Shown here piece by piece: positions 56,738 to 64,000 of a stretch of DNA of 64,000 nucleotides. Both the position numbers and the translations under genes were made by a program. Numbering within the stretch: the stretch's first letter is position 1; the number at the start of each line of letters is the position of its first letter. Source of the DNA: Bowmanella sp. JS7-9 (GTDB lineage: Bacteria; Pseudomonadota; Gammaproteobacteria; Enterobacterales; Alteromonadaceae); the NCBI RefSeq assembly GCF_004329715.1, contig NZ_JXSY01000015.1, forward strand, positions 124,001 to 188,000, read 5' to 3'. The notes below the pieces were generated by a model. It was not told where the DNA came from. It made no database searches and saw nothing but the letters and a program-made list of their open reading frames with translations.

Positions 56738-57889
56738 ATGAGAACAACTCAACTATGGCGCGCCGTGTGGATAGGGCTAACGATGCTCGCATCACCCGTT
56801 AATGCCGGCTGGATCGAAGCTCAGGGCAGTGCTGAAGTGAAACAGGGCAATCAGCAGTTAGCCAGACAACAGGCAACAGAGCAAGCCGTACGTCAGGCAT
56901 TATTATTTGCCGGCGCATCGGTTAATAGTGTCCAGCGCGTCACCAATGGTTTACTGACCGATGATATGCTTGAAGTACGCGCCAGCGGCGACATTAACAG
57001 TATGGAAATCATCGCTGAAGATTACAGCGGCGATATTGTGACCGTATCGATTCGCGCGGATATATTTGCCAATACCGATGTGTGCCGTCCCGGCGATTAT
57101 CAAAAAACCCTGGTCACCACCTGGGCGCCGATTAAGCACAAAGATCATGCCACCTACGGGGGCATTTTTGACATAGGCAAAGCACTGCCAGATTACCTGC
57201 GTCGTCAATTTGCCGCTGAAGCACGTCATTCAATGGTCAAACACATAGAGCCCATTGCTCTGACCGATGACTTACAAAACGCCGAACAGGCTGTATTACT
57301 GGCACAAAAAGCCGATAGCCAGTTTGTACTGTTTATCAGTATCGACGATTTAAGTGTGGAAACGCCGCGCCACAACAGTCTGGCCTTTTGGAAAGATGCG
57401 ACACCCAGTCGCTATGTGAATATGAATACCCAGCTTTACAACGGCGCCACTGGCGAATTGTTGATGGAAAAACGCCTCGCCTCCAGCGATTTATGGGAAT
57501 TTGACTGGCAGGAACAGTTGGACAGTTTTAGCCCGCGCTTATGGCAATCTCGCTGGGGCCAAATGTTACAACATCAATTGGCCAACCTGGCTATTCAGGT
57601 GGATGAGCAACTGGCCTGTATTCCAGCTTATGGGCGCGTCACTCAGGTCAGCGGCGATGCCATTAATATCGATCTGGGTAAGCAACAGGGCGTGCGGGTT
57701 GGCGACCGATTACAACTATTTCAGTTACAACAGTTCTATGATGCCAGCGGAGAGCTCAATTCCCGCTACGTGTTGCATCCTGTAGAAGTCGAAGTAAAAC
57801 AGGTATTTACCAACAGCGCGCTGGTTATGTCGGCAGATGACGCGTTATTGGCGAATATTCAGGCAAATGACTTCGTGATGCGCCGATAA
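56738..57889 (+). CDS. flgT: Flagellar H-ring protein FlgT
   Basis: Periplasmic protein of the H and T rings in sodium-driven polar flagella, supporting PomAB assembly in Vibrio. It has 383 residues with a signal peptide ending NAGW (about residue 24). The N-terminal domain WIEAQGSAEVKQGNQQLARQQATEQAVRQALLFAGASV and the middle VVSIRADIFANTD-like part match; the C-terminal part (about 300-383) has VRVGDRLQLFQLQQF and HPVEVEVKQVFTNSALVM. Placed next to flgP. Confidence 0.9.
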   Translation: MRTTQLWRAVWIGLTMLASPVNAGWIEAQGSAEVKQGNQQLARQQATEQAVRQALLFAGASVNSVQRVTNGLLTDDMLEVRASGDINSMEIIAEDYSGDIVTVSIRADIFANTDVCRPGDYQKTLVTTWAPIKHKDHATYGGIFDIGKALPDYLRRQFAAEARHSMVKHIEPIALTDDLQNAEQAVLLAQKADSQFVLFISIDDLSVETPRHNSLAFWKDATPSRYVNMNTQLYNGATGELLMEKRLASSDLWEFDWQEQLDSFSPRLWQSRWGQMLQHQLANLAIQVDEQLACIPAYGRVTQVSGDAINIDLGKQQGVRVGDRLQLFQLQQFYDASGELNSRYVLHPVEVEVKQVFTNSALVMSADDALLANIQANDFVMRR

Positions 57890-57893
57890 GCGC

Positions 57894-57921
57894 TGGTCAG
57901 GGACGCAGGCTTTTGTATAAT
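57894..57921 (+). promoter_or_regulatory. Sigma-70 promoter of tRNA-Arg
   Basis: TGGTCA, sixteen bases, TATAAT, ending about 10 bp before the tRNA. The -10 is consensus. Confidence 0.75.
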
Positions 57922-57930
57922 CGCCCTTTC

Positions 57931-58005
57931 GTCCCTGTAGTTTAATGGATAAAACAAGGCCCTCCTAAGGCTTAGATCCAGGTTCGATTCCTGGTGGGGA
58001 CGCCA
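57931..58005 (+). tRNA. tRNA-Arg (anticodon CCU)
   Basis: A full cloverleaf of 75 bases including encoded CCA: acceptor GTCCCTG with TGGGGAC, D-arm GTTTAATGGATAAAAC, anticodon stem-loop GGCCCTCCTAAGGCT with CCT, and T-arm CCAGGTTCGATTCCTGG. Reads AGG arginine codons. Confidence 0.95.
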
Positions 58006-58026
58006 GTCTGGTTTCGGGAGTCGTGT

Positions 58027-58935
58027 ATGCGTTTTTCATCTGCCATGCTGTCTACCCTGCTGCTTTTCGCAGTATCTCTCCCCTGTGCATCTGCGCAACA
58101 GGCTTCGCCTACCGTCATCCGGGTACTGGACAATAACCACAGCCAGTCGGCCAGTATGGATTTCTTTATCGGATTGTTGGATCTCGCGCTGCAACAGAGT
58201 GAGGCACAATTCGGTCCCTACCAGCTTGAACATGTTGAAGTCCCCCACTCACAAACCCGTGCCATGTACTTGCTTAATCAGGGCAATATTCTGGATGTGA
58301 TGCATAGCATGAGTACCGATGAGCGGGAGTTTGGCGTATTACCCGTGCGCATCCCGTTGATGATGGGGCTAATGGGACATCGCATGTTACTGGTAAAGGC
58401 CAGTCGCATAGCTGAATTTAGCCAGCCGGATATCGTGAAAAAGTTACCCTCCCTCATCGCGTGTCAGGGTACTGACTGGCCCGATTCTGCAATATTAGAG
58501 GCAAACGGTTTTATCGTAGCTAAGGTCAGCCACTATGATGCCATGCTGGCAATGCTGGAAAAAGAACGTTGCGATTATTTCCCGCGCGGGCTGAATGAAA
58601 TTTACAGTGAGTTCAGTCATTACAATGGCATTTACGGAAAACTGGCCATAGCGCCGGACATCATGCTGTATTATCCCGCACCTATTTACTTCTTCGTGGC
58701 AGCAAATCAGCAAACACTCGCAAAACGAATAGAACTCGGCCTGGCAATGATGATTGAGCGCCATGCGCTGCAGGATTATATAGCCCAACACCCAACTACG
58801 AGATTTATCTATCCGTTATCTCAATGGCAGGACATGCAGGTTATCGAACTTAAAAACCCGTTACTCACCCACATTCCTCTGTCATCAGAGAAGTGGCTGC
58901 AACTGGGTCAGCGGATCAAGGTTACTGTCGAATAA
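58027..58935 (+). CDS. Periplasmic binding protein-like, orphan
   Basis: A 302-residue protein with a signal peptide ending ASAQQ (about residue 24). Starts at the ATG at 58027, with a GGGAG site upstream; a longer frame would begin inside the tRNA. The fold looks like SBP_bac_3: VIRVLDNNHSQ near the start, VRIPLMMGLMGHRMLLVKASR, DIVKKLPSLIACQGTDW and a C-terminal LAKRIELGLAMMIERHALQDYI helix. No transporter is adjacent; ligand unknown. It starts 22 bp after the tRNA and its end overlaps a small minus-strand frame. Confidence 0.78.
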   Translation: MRFSSAMLSTLLLFAVSLPCASAQQASPTVIRVLDNNHSQSASMDFFIGLLDLALQQSEAQFGPYQLEHVEVPHSQTRAMYLLNQGNILDVMHSMSTDEREFGVLPVRIPLMMGLMGHRMLLVKASRIAEFSQPDIVKKLPSLIACQGTDWPDSAILEANGFIVAKVSHYDAMLAMLEKERCDYFPRGLNEIYSEFSHYNGIYGKLAIAPDIMLYYPAPIYFFVAANQQTLAKRIELGLAMMIERHALQDYIAQHPTTRFIYPLSQWQDMQVIELKNPLLTHIPLSSEKWLQLGQRIKVTVE

Positions 58936-59042
58936 GACAAGGACGCCGCGTCGGCTTTGGCGCTAAACATTGCAGTGACCATCAAAATGATGACGGCGGC
59001 AATTACCCCGTATAACCCAAACCCTTTGGCACTTTTGTTCAT
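58908..59042 (-). CDS. Possible 44-residue membrane protein
   Basis: Starts at the ATG at 59040-59042 with an AAGAGA site eight bases upstream. The product has a short charged N-terminus (MNKSAKGF), one hydrophobic segment (about residues 9-26, LYGVIAAVIILMVTAMF) and a short polar tail. It overlaps the binding-protein gene on the other strand by 28 bp. It has no recognisable family. The gap upstream to kynU (59043-59147) is AT-rich and could hold its promoter. Confidence 0.4.
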   Translation of the reverse strand: MNKSAKGFGLYGVIAAVIILMVTAMFSAKADAASLSYSTVTLIR

Positions 59043-59147
59043 GACGCGTTCTCTTATTATTTTTATACGCTGTTGGTGAAATAAAATTACAAAAACAGTC
59101 TATTCTCCATACAAACAAAACGCAACCATATTAAATAATCGCGGAAA

Positions 59148-60380
59148 TTAGGTTACTTTTTGCCTTTGCTGAAACTTAGCATCAAGATAGGTGTGCTTTG
59201 TCAGGATATCCGCCAAGACTGTTTTTGCCCGCCATAGATCACTGAAACGTAAATACAATGGTGCCAGGCCCAAACGCAATATATCCGGCGCGCGGAAATC
59301 TGCCACGACGCCGTCTGCAATCAACGCCTGACACAACGCATATGCCTGTGGATGGCGGTAGGCAAGCTGACTGCCACGCTGCTCCGGGGCCCGTGGTGAG
59401 ATCAATTGCAGCGCTGAACAGGCAGGGTCTTCATCAACCCATTGCAAAAAGTGCTCACTCAACAACAGGGATTTGTCCCGAATATCAGCCATATGCAGCC
59501 CGGCAAATACATCGAGCGCAGCATCTAATACCGACATAGAAAGTACCGCAGGCGTGCCACATAACAAACTATTGATGCCAGCGGCTGGCGTATAATCAAC
59601 GGCAAAGGCAAACGGATTAGCGTGCCCCATCCAACCGCTCAATGGTTGTTGAATATCAGATTGCAGACGTTTGGCGACGTAGGCAAAGGCAGGCGCGCCA
59701 GGGCCACCATTGAGATATTTATAACCGCACCCCACCGCGAAATCCACGTTCCACTCAGACAACGAAAGCGGCACGGCGCCCGCACTGTGGGCTAAATCCC
59801 ACAAAGTCAGAGCACCAACCTGATGGCATGCTTCGCTGACCTGCTGAATATCCAGCATGTGCCCACTGCGAAAGTCCACCTGAGTAAGCATTACGACGGC
59901 CACATCGTTGTCCAGCGATGCCAGGATGTCCTCTCGCTCAACTAAGTGCAGCTCTATATGCTCGCCTAATAAAGCGCGCAGACCCTGGGCCATATACAAA
60001 TCTGTGGGAAAGTTACCTTTCTCGGACACAATGCGCGTGCGGTTCGGGCGCAGTTTTAACGCGGCACTAAGCAACTTGAACAGGTTAACCGAGGTAGAAT
60101 CACAACAAATCACTTCATCTGCGGCGGCGCCGATAATATCGGCCACTTTGGCGCCCACACGGGCAGGCAGCTCAATCCACTGATGTTTGTTCCAACTGGT
60201 GATCAGATCCTGACCCCACTGGGTATTGACCACATCCATCGCGCGCTGTTTCGCCCCCGAAGTCAGCGGCCCCAATGAATTACCGTCCAGGTAAATCAAA
60301 CCCTGCGGTATTTCAAATTGTGCTATGCAGGAGGCTAAGGGGTCTTGCGCATCCAATCGTTGGGCTTCAGCCAGAGACAT
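59148..60380 (-). CDS. kynU: Kynureninase
   Basis: A PLP enzyme that cleaves kynurenine to anthranilate and alanine. It has 410 residues. The PLP lysine is in VGCGYKYLNGGPGAPAF; LIYLDGNSLGPL near residue 29 and LWDLAHSAGAVPL are typical. Its ATG overlaps the stop of the alpha/beta hydrolase upstream by one base (TGATG). No tryptophan dioxygenase is in the window. Confidence 0.95.
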   Translation of the reverse strand: MSLAEAQRLDAQDPLASCIAQFEIPQGLIYLDGNSLGPLTSGAKQRAMDVVNTQWGQDLITSWNKHQWIELPARVGAKVADIIGAAADEVICCDSTSVNLFKLLSAALKLRPNRTRIVSEKGNFPTDLYMAQGLRALLGEHIELHLVEREDILASLDNDVAVVMLTQVDFRSGHMLDIQQVSEACHQVGALTLWDLAHSAGAVPLSLSEWNVDFAVGCGYKYLNGGPGAPAFAYVAKRLQSDIQQPLSGWMGHANPFAFAVDYTPAAGINSLLCGTPAVLSMSVLDAALDVFAGLHMADIRDKSLLLSEHFLQWVDEDPACSALQLISPRAPEQRGSQLAYRHPQAYALCQALIADGVVADFRAPDILRLGLAPLYLRFSDLWRAKTVLADILTKHTYLDAKFQQRQKVT

Positions 60381-61153
60381 CAGTTTTCCTGTAAGTAACG
60401 CATTAACAACTCAAACGCGGCACTGCCGGGAGCAAGCCAATCAAAGTGCCCGCTGTCAGGCTCAATCAGCACCGGCATATCAATCAGCTGGCTTTGCTTA
60501 ATCGGCACAATATTATCTTGCTGACCGTGCAGTAACACGCCTTGCATTGGCAATGATGTGGGGTTTATCTCGCTTAAACGCGCCGGTTGATCTAAACCGG
60601 CAATTAAGGTTTTTGCAGCCTGCTGACAACCATTTCCACCCTTTGCATAGGCCGCAATGTCGGTGATTGCCGCAAGGCCAATGACCCCTTTGACCTCATA
60701 CTGCGTGGCCGCATACAAGGCCAACTGGCCGCCAGCCGAATGGCCGAGCAACCAGCTTTCACCAATCGGTAACAGCCCATGCTTTGCAATGGTCTGTAGT
60801 GCCGTATTGATATCATTAAACATGTCTGGCCAGCCGCCGGAAGTATCGCCGATGCGGCGATACTCTATCGACCAAACCTCATAACCCGCATTGGCTAACG
60901 CACTGGTTAGCGGACGGCTATGCTCGATATCGTAGGCCTCTAGCCAACAGCCACCATGGATAAAGACGATTTGCCCACGTGCTTGTCCCTGTGCCCGCCA
61001 ACGCAAAAGATATTGATTTGTATCGTCACCGTAAAACAATTGTTGGTCAGGCTCGCTGGCCTCTAATTGCACAACGGCTGAATAAGCAATGGGATCTGCA
61101 ACTGCAGACCCCAGCATTAACCAGCTAAATACCAACAACATTCCCTTTCGCAT
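60380..61153 (-). CDS. Signal-peptide alpha/beta hydrolase, candidate kynurenine formamidase
   Basis: A 257-residue hydrolase from the ATG at 61151-61153, which follows an AGGG site. A hydrophobic N-terminus (about 5-20, ending SAVAD) looks like a signal peptide. The oxyanion motif HGGCW is at 66-70, the nucleophile Ser139 in GHSAGG, Asp213 in GQQDNIVP and His236 in SGHFDW. HGGxW motifs mark carboxylesterases and arylformamidases. Coupling to kynU suggests a role in kynurenine formation, but the export signal would place it in the periplasm, unlike known formamidases. Substrate is inferred from context only. Confidence 0.7.
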   Translation of the reverse strand: MRKGMLLVFSWLMLGSAVADPIAYSAVVQLEASEPDQQLFYGDDTNQYLLRWRAQGQARGQIVFIHGGCWLEAYDIEHSRPLTSALANAGYEVWSIEYRRIGDTSGGWPDMFNDINTALQTIAKHGLLPIGESWLLGHSAGGQLALYAATQYEVKGVIGLAAITDIAAYAKGGNGCQQAAKTLIAGLDQPARLSEINPTSLPMQGVLLHGQQDNIVPIKQSQLIDMPVLIEPDSGHFDWLAPGSAAFELLMRYLQEN

Positions 61154-61191
61154 GATTATCATCCCTGTTTCACACTGTGAGCGACTCGCGA

Positions 61192-64000
61192 TTAGCCAAC
61201 AAAGACCCGAGCGTTGCGGAACATCCGCATCCACGGGCTGTCTTCCTGCCAATCATCCGGATGCCAGGAGTTTGCCACCGTGCGGAATACCCGCTCAGGG
61301 TGCGGCATCATAATGGTTACCCGACCGTCACGGCTGGTTAAGCCAGTGATCCCCTGCGGCGAACCATTGGGGTTGGCTGGATAATGTTCTGTAGGGTTGC
61401 CGTAGTTATCCACATAACGCAGGCTGACCGCCTGTTGCGTCAGTGCAGACTGCGCGCCTTGTGCATCTGCAAACTCAGCAAAACCTTCACCGTGCGACAC
61501 CGCAATTGGCATACGGCTTCCAGCCATACCCTGCAACAATACCGACGGGCTATCCTGCACCGCGACCAAGGAGAAACGTGCCTCGAAGCGAGATGAGCGG
61601 TTTTGTACAAAGTGTGGCCACAAGTCAGCACCTGGGATCAGAGATTTCAGGTTTGACATCATCTGACAACCGTTACATACCCCCAGCGAGAAGGTGCTTT
61701 GTCGTTCAAAGAAAGCGGCAAACTGTTCACGCGCGCGGCTGTTAAACAGCACAGACTTGGCCCAGCCTTCACCAGCACCTAATACGTCGCCATAGGAGAA
61801 TCCACCGCAGGCCACCAGCCCCTGGAATTGATCCAAAGTAATCCGTCCGGCCAGGATATCGCTCATATGCACGTCAACCGCGCTAAAGCCTGCACGGTCG
61901 AATGCTGCTGCCATTTCCACATGGGAATTTACTCCCTGCTCACGCAACACCGCCACTTTAGGCGCAATACCTTTGGCGATATAAGGCGCAGCCACGTCCT
62001 CGTTTAGATCAAACGATAGCGCGACATTTAAGCCCGGATCGCCATTGTCTTTCTTAGCTTCAAACTCCTGATGGGCACAATCTGGATTATCCCGCAGCGC
62101 CTGCATCTGATGGGTGGTTTCTGCCCATACGGTGCGGAAATAGGTGCGGCTATTAATCAACACCGGCTCACCATGGCGGGTGAAACGCAGCTGGTCTTCA
62201 CCATTTACCTCACCAATCACATGGCTCATGTCTGCCAGTTGATATTTTTCCAACGTCGCCAACACATCGGCTACATCGGCTTCTTTCACCTGCACTACCG
62301 CACCGAGTTCTTCGTTAAATAATGCGGCGAAATTGTCGTCGCCCAGGTGGTCGATATCCACATCCACACCGCAGTGACCGGCAAATGCCATTTCCGCTAC
62401 AGTGGTAAATAACCCGCCATCAGAACGATCGTGATAAGCCAGTAACTTACCCTGCTGCAATAGCGCCTGAATAGCATCAAAAAAGTTCTGCAACAACGCT
62501 GGGCTATCCAGATCCGGTACCTGATCGCCCAGTTGTTTATAAACCTGAGCTAAACAAGACGCGCCCAAACGGTTTTGTCCATTACCCAAGTCAATCAGGA
62601 TGAGCTTGCTGGCGCCCTGATCTTTACGTAACTGCGGAGTTAGAGTTTTGCGCACATCTTCGACCCGGGCGAACGCGCTGATCACCAACGACAATGGCGC
62701 AGTAACCGATTTATCGTCCCATTTGGTCTTCATCGACATTGAGTCTTTGCCGACCGGAATGGTTAAATTCAGCGCAGGACATAATTCTTCTCCTACCGCT
62801 TTAACCGCCTCATATAAACCAGCATCTTCGCCCGGGTGACCTGCAGCAGCCATCCAGTTAGCTGACAACTTCACTCGTTTCAATTCGCCAATGTTAGCCG
62901 CGGCGATATTGGTAATCGACTCAGCCACGGCCATGCGCGCCGCGGCGGCATGATTGAGTAAGGCCACCGGGGTACGCTCCCCCATAGACATGGCTTCACC
63001 ATGATAGGTATCAAACGCTGCAGCGGTGACCGCCACATCGGCAACCGGGATCTGCCATGGTCCAACCATCTGGTCGCGAGCGACCAAACCTGTCACGGTA
63101 CGGTCACCAATGGTGATCAGGAAGGTTTTCTCGGCAATGGTCGGTAAACGCAACAGACGTTCTGCCGCCTGTTCCAGCGTAATGCCATCAAGCTTCAGTG
63201 GCTGTCCTTTGACAGTCAAACTGGTGACGTCGCGATGCATTTTCGGTGGCTTACCCAGCAATACATCCAGCGGTAAATCCACCGGTTTATTATCAAAGTG
63301 TTTATCGCTCAAGCTCAGGTGCGGTGCCTCTGTAGCCGTCCCAATGACCGCATAAGGTGCGCGCTCACGACGACATATCTCATCAAACACCGCCAGATTG
63401 TGTGGCTCCACAGCCAGCACATAACGTTCCTGCGACTCGTTACACCAGATTTCCAGTGGCGACATACCGGGTTCATCATTGGGCACGTTGCGCAATTCAA
63501 AATCGCCACCACGGCCGCCATCATTCACCAGTTCAGGGAATGCATTAGATAAACCACCAGCGCCCACATCGTGAATAAATTGAATCGGGTTCTTGTCGCC
63601 TAATTGCCAGCAACGATCGATGACTTCCTGACAACGACGTTCCATTTCCGGGTTATCCCGTTGCACCGAGGCAAAATCCAGATCTTCACTGGACTGACCG
63701 GACGCCATAGAGGATGCAGCGCCGCCCCCCAGACCAATATTCATCGCCGGACCACCTAATGCGATCAGTTTGGCTCCCGGCTGGAAGTCGCCTTTTTCAA
63801 TATGTTCGCGACGAATATTACCCAGACCACCAGCCAACATAATCGGCTTGTGGTAACCGCGGATTTCTTCACCATTAAAGCTGGTGACTTTTTCCTCATA
63901 GGTGCGGAAATACCCCAATAGCGCAGGACGGCCAAATTCATTATTGAATGCCGCGCCACCTAATGGGCCATCCAGCATAATATCCAGCGCATTGACGATG
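61192..64000 (-). CDS. purL: Phosphoribosylformylglycinamidine synthase, 5' part cut by window edge
   Basis: Large purine enzyme that turns FGAR, ATP and glutamine into FGAM. About 935 C-terminal residues are present and the frame stays open through the right edge. The synthase part shows [26 protein letters not shown] and [12 protein letters not shown]. The C-terminal glutaminase domain has the nucleophile cysteine in [12 protein letters not shown] and PHPERVFR near the end. Codirectional with the hydrolase and kynU, 38 bp apart and with no terminator seen. Confidence 0.97.
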   Translation of the reverse strand, partial: IVNALDIMLDGPLGGAAFNNEFGRPALLGYFRTYEEKVTSFNGEEIRGYHKPIMLAGGLGNIRREHIEKGDFQPGAKLIALGGPAMNIGLGGGAASSMASGQSSEDLDFASVQRDNPEMERRCQEVIDRCWQLGDKNPIQFIHDVGAGGLSNAFPELVNDGGRGGDFELRNVPNDEPGMSPLEIWCNESQERYVLAVEPHNLAVFDEICRRERAPYAVIGTATEAPHLSLSDKHFDNKPVDLPLDVLLGKPPKMHRDVTSLTVKGQPLKLDGITLEQAAERLLRLPTIAEKTFLITIGDRTVTGLVARDQMVGPWQIPVADVAVTAAAFDTYHGEAMSMGERTPVALLNHAAAARMAVAESITNIAAANIGELKRVKLSANWMAAAGHPGEDAGLYEAVKAVGEELCPALNLTIPVGKDSMSMKTKWDDKSVTAPLSLVISAFARVEDVRKTLTPQLRKDQGASKLILIDLGNGQNRLGASCLAQVYKQLGDQVPDLDSPALLQNFFDAIQALLQQGKLLAYHDRSDGGLFTTVAEMAFAGHCGVDVDIDHLGDDNFAALFNEELGAVVQVKEADVADVLATLEKYQLADMSHVIGEVNGEDQLRFTRHGEPVLINSRTYFRTVWAETTHQMQALRDNPDCAHQEFEAKKDNGDPGLNVALSFDLNEDVAAPYIAKGIAPKVAVLREQGVNSHVEMAAAFDRAGFSAVDVHMSDILAGRITLDQFQGLVACGGFSYGDVLGAGEGWAKSVLFNSRAREQFAAFFERQSTFSLGVCNGCQMMSNLKSLIPGADLWPHFVQNRSSRFEARFSLVAVQDSPSVLLQGMAGSRMPIAVSHGEGFAEFADAQGAQSALTQQAVSLRYVDNYGNPTEHYPANPNGSPQGITGLTSRDGRVTIMMPHPERVFRTVANSWHPDDWQEDSPWMRMFRNARVFVG

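Noticed and set aside
57931-58005. tRNA-Arg as an integration site for an island
   Set aside because: No integrase, no repeat of the tRNA 3' end and no change of gene content follows.
1-64000. CRISPR arrays, insertion sequences, prophage or transposase genes
   Set aside because: None seen on either strand; repeats are limited to short ones in the flagellin region.

Overview
The window reads as ordinary chromosome of a polar-flagellated gammaproteobacterium, most likely of the order Alteromonadales. The clues are the fabB-mnmC-yfcL-epmC-aroC-prmB-smrB order shared with enteric, Shewanella and Vibrio relatives, a PomAB-type (sodium-type) motor, FlgO/FlgP/FlgT-type proteins of the polar flagellum, and sigma-54 and sigma-28 flagellar promoters. 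I see no mobile element, CRISPR array, prophage or genomic island. Both ends cut a gene: asd on the left and purL on the right.

Layout. 1-13.2 kb is a conserved housekeeping block: asd and pdxB, fabB, mnmC, then three tandem FlgO-domain lipoproteins, yfcL, an ATP-NAD kinase-like gene, epmC, an MFS transporter, aroC and prmB on the minus strand, with smrB divergent. 13.3-22 kb holds a PAS/GGDEF diguanylate cyclase, a lysozyme-like lipoprotein, gshA, an RluA-family pseudouridine synthase, a VanZ-like protein, a ketopantoate reductase-like protein and thiI. 22.1-23.8 kb is pomAB. 24.0-27.0 kb is xseB-ispA-dxs (isoprenoid precursors). 27.1-32.9 kb is the converging nrdR-ribD-ribE-ribBA-ribH-nusB-thiL-pgpA run. 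33-36.8 kb holds two orphan periplasmic binding-protein-like genes, glyA and one unknown protein.

36.9-57.9 kb is a large flagellar and chemotaxis locus. It has three tandem flagellin genes, a sialidase-like protein, flgL-flgK-flgJ-flgI-flgH-flgG-flgF, flgE-flgD-flgC-flgB, cheR-cheV, flgA, flgM-flgN, flgP and flgT. Sigma-54 type sites (GG-N10-GC) precede flgB, flgF, flgP, flgT and, far away, the FlgO triplet. Sigma-28 type sites precede flgM and flagellin 3, and weaker ones precede cheV, pomA and flagellin 2. The right end has tRNA-Arg(CCU), a third binding-protein-like gene, a possible 44-residue membrane protein, kynU coupled to a signal-peptide alpha/beta hydrolase, and purL.

The least explained material is the DNA between and after the flagellin genes. 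Each flagellin stop is followed by a structured stretch and a terminator. Two near-consensus sigma-54 sites there point against the flagellin genes. The other notable observation is that no flgO lies beside flgP; three flgO-like genes sit about 49 kb away behind their own sigma-54 site.
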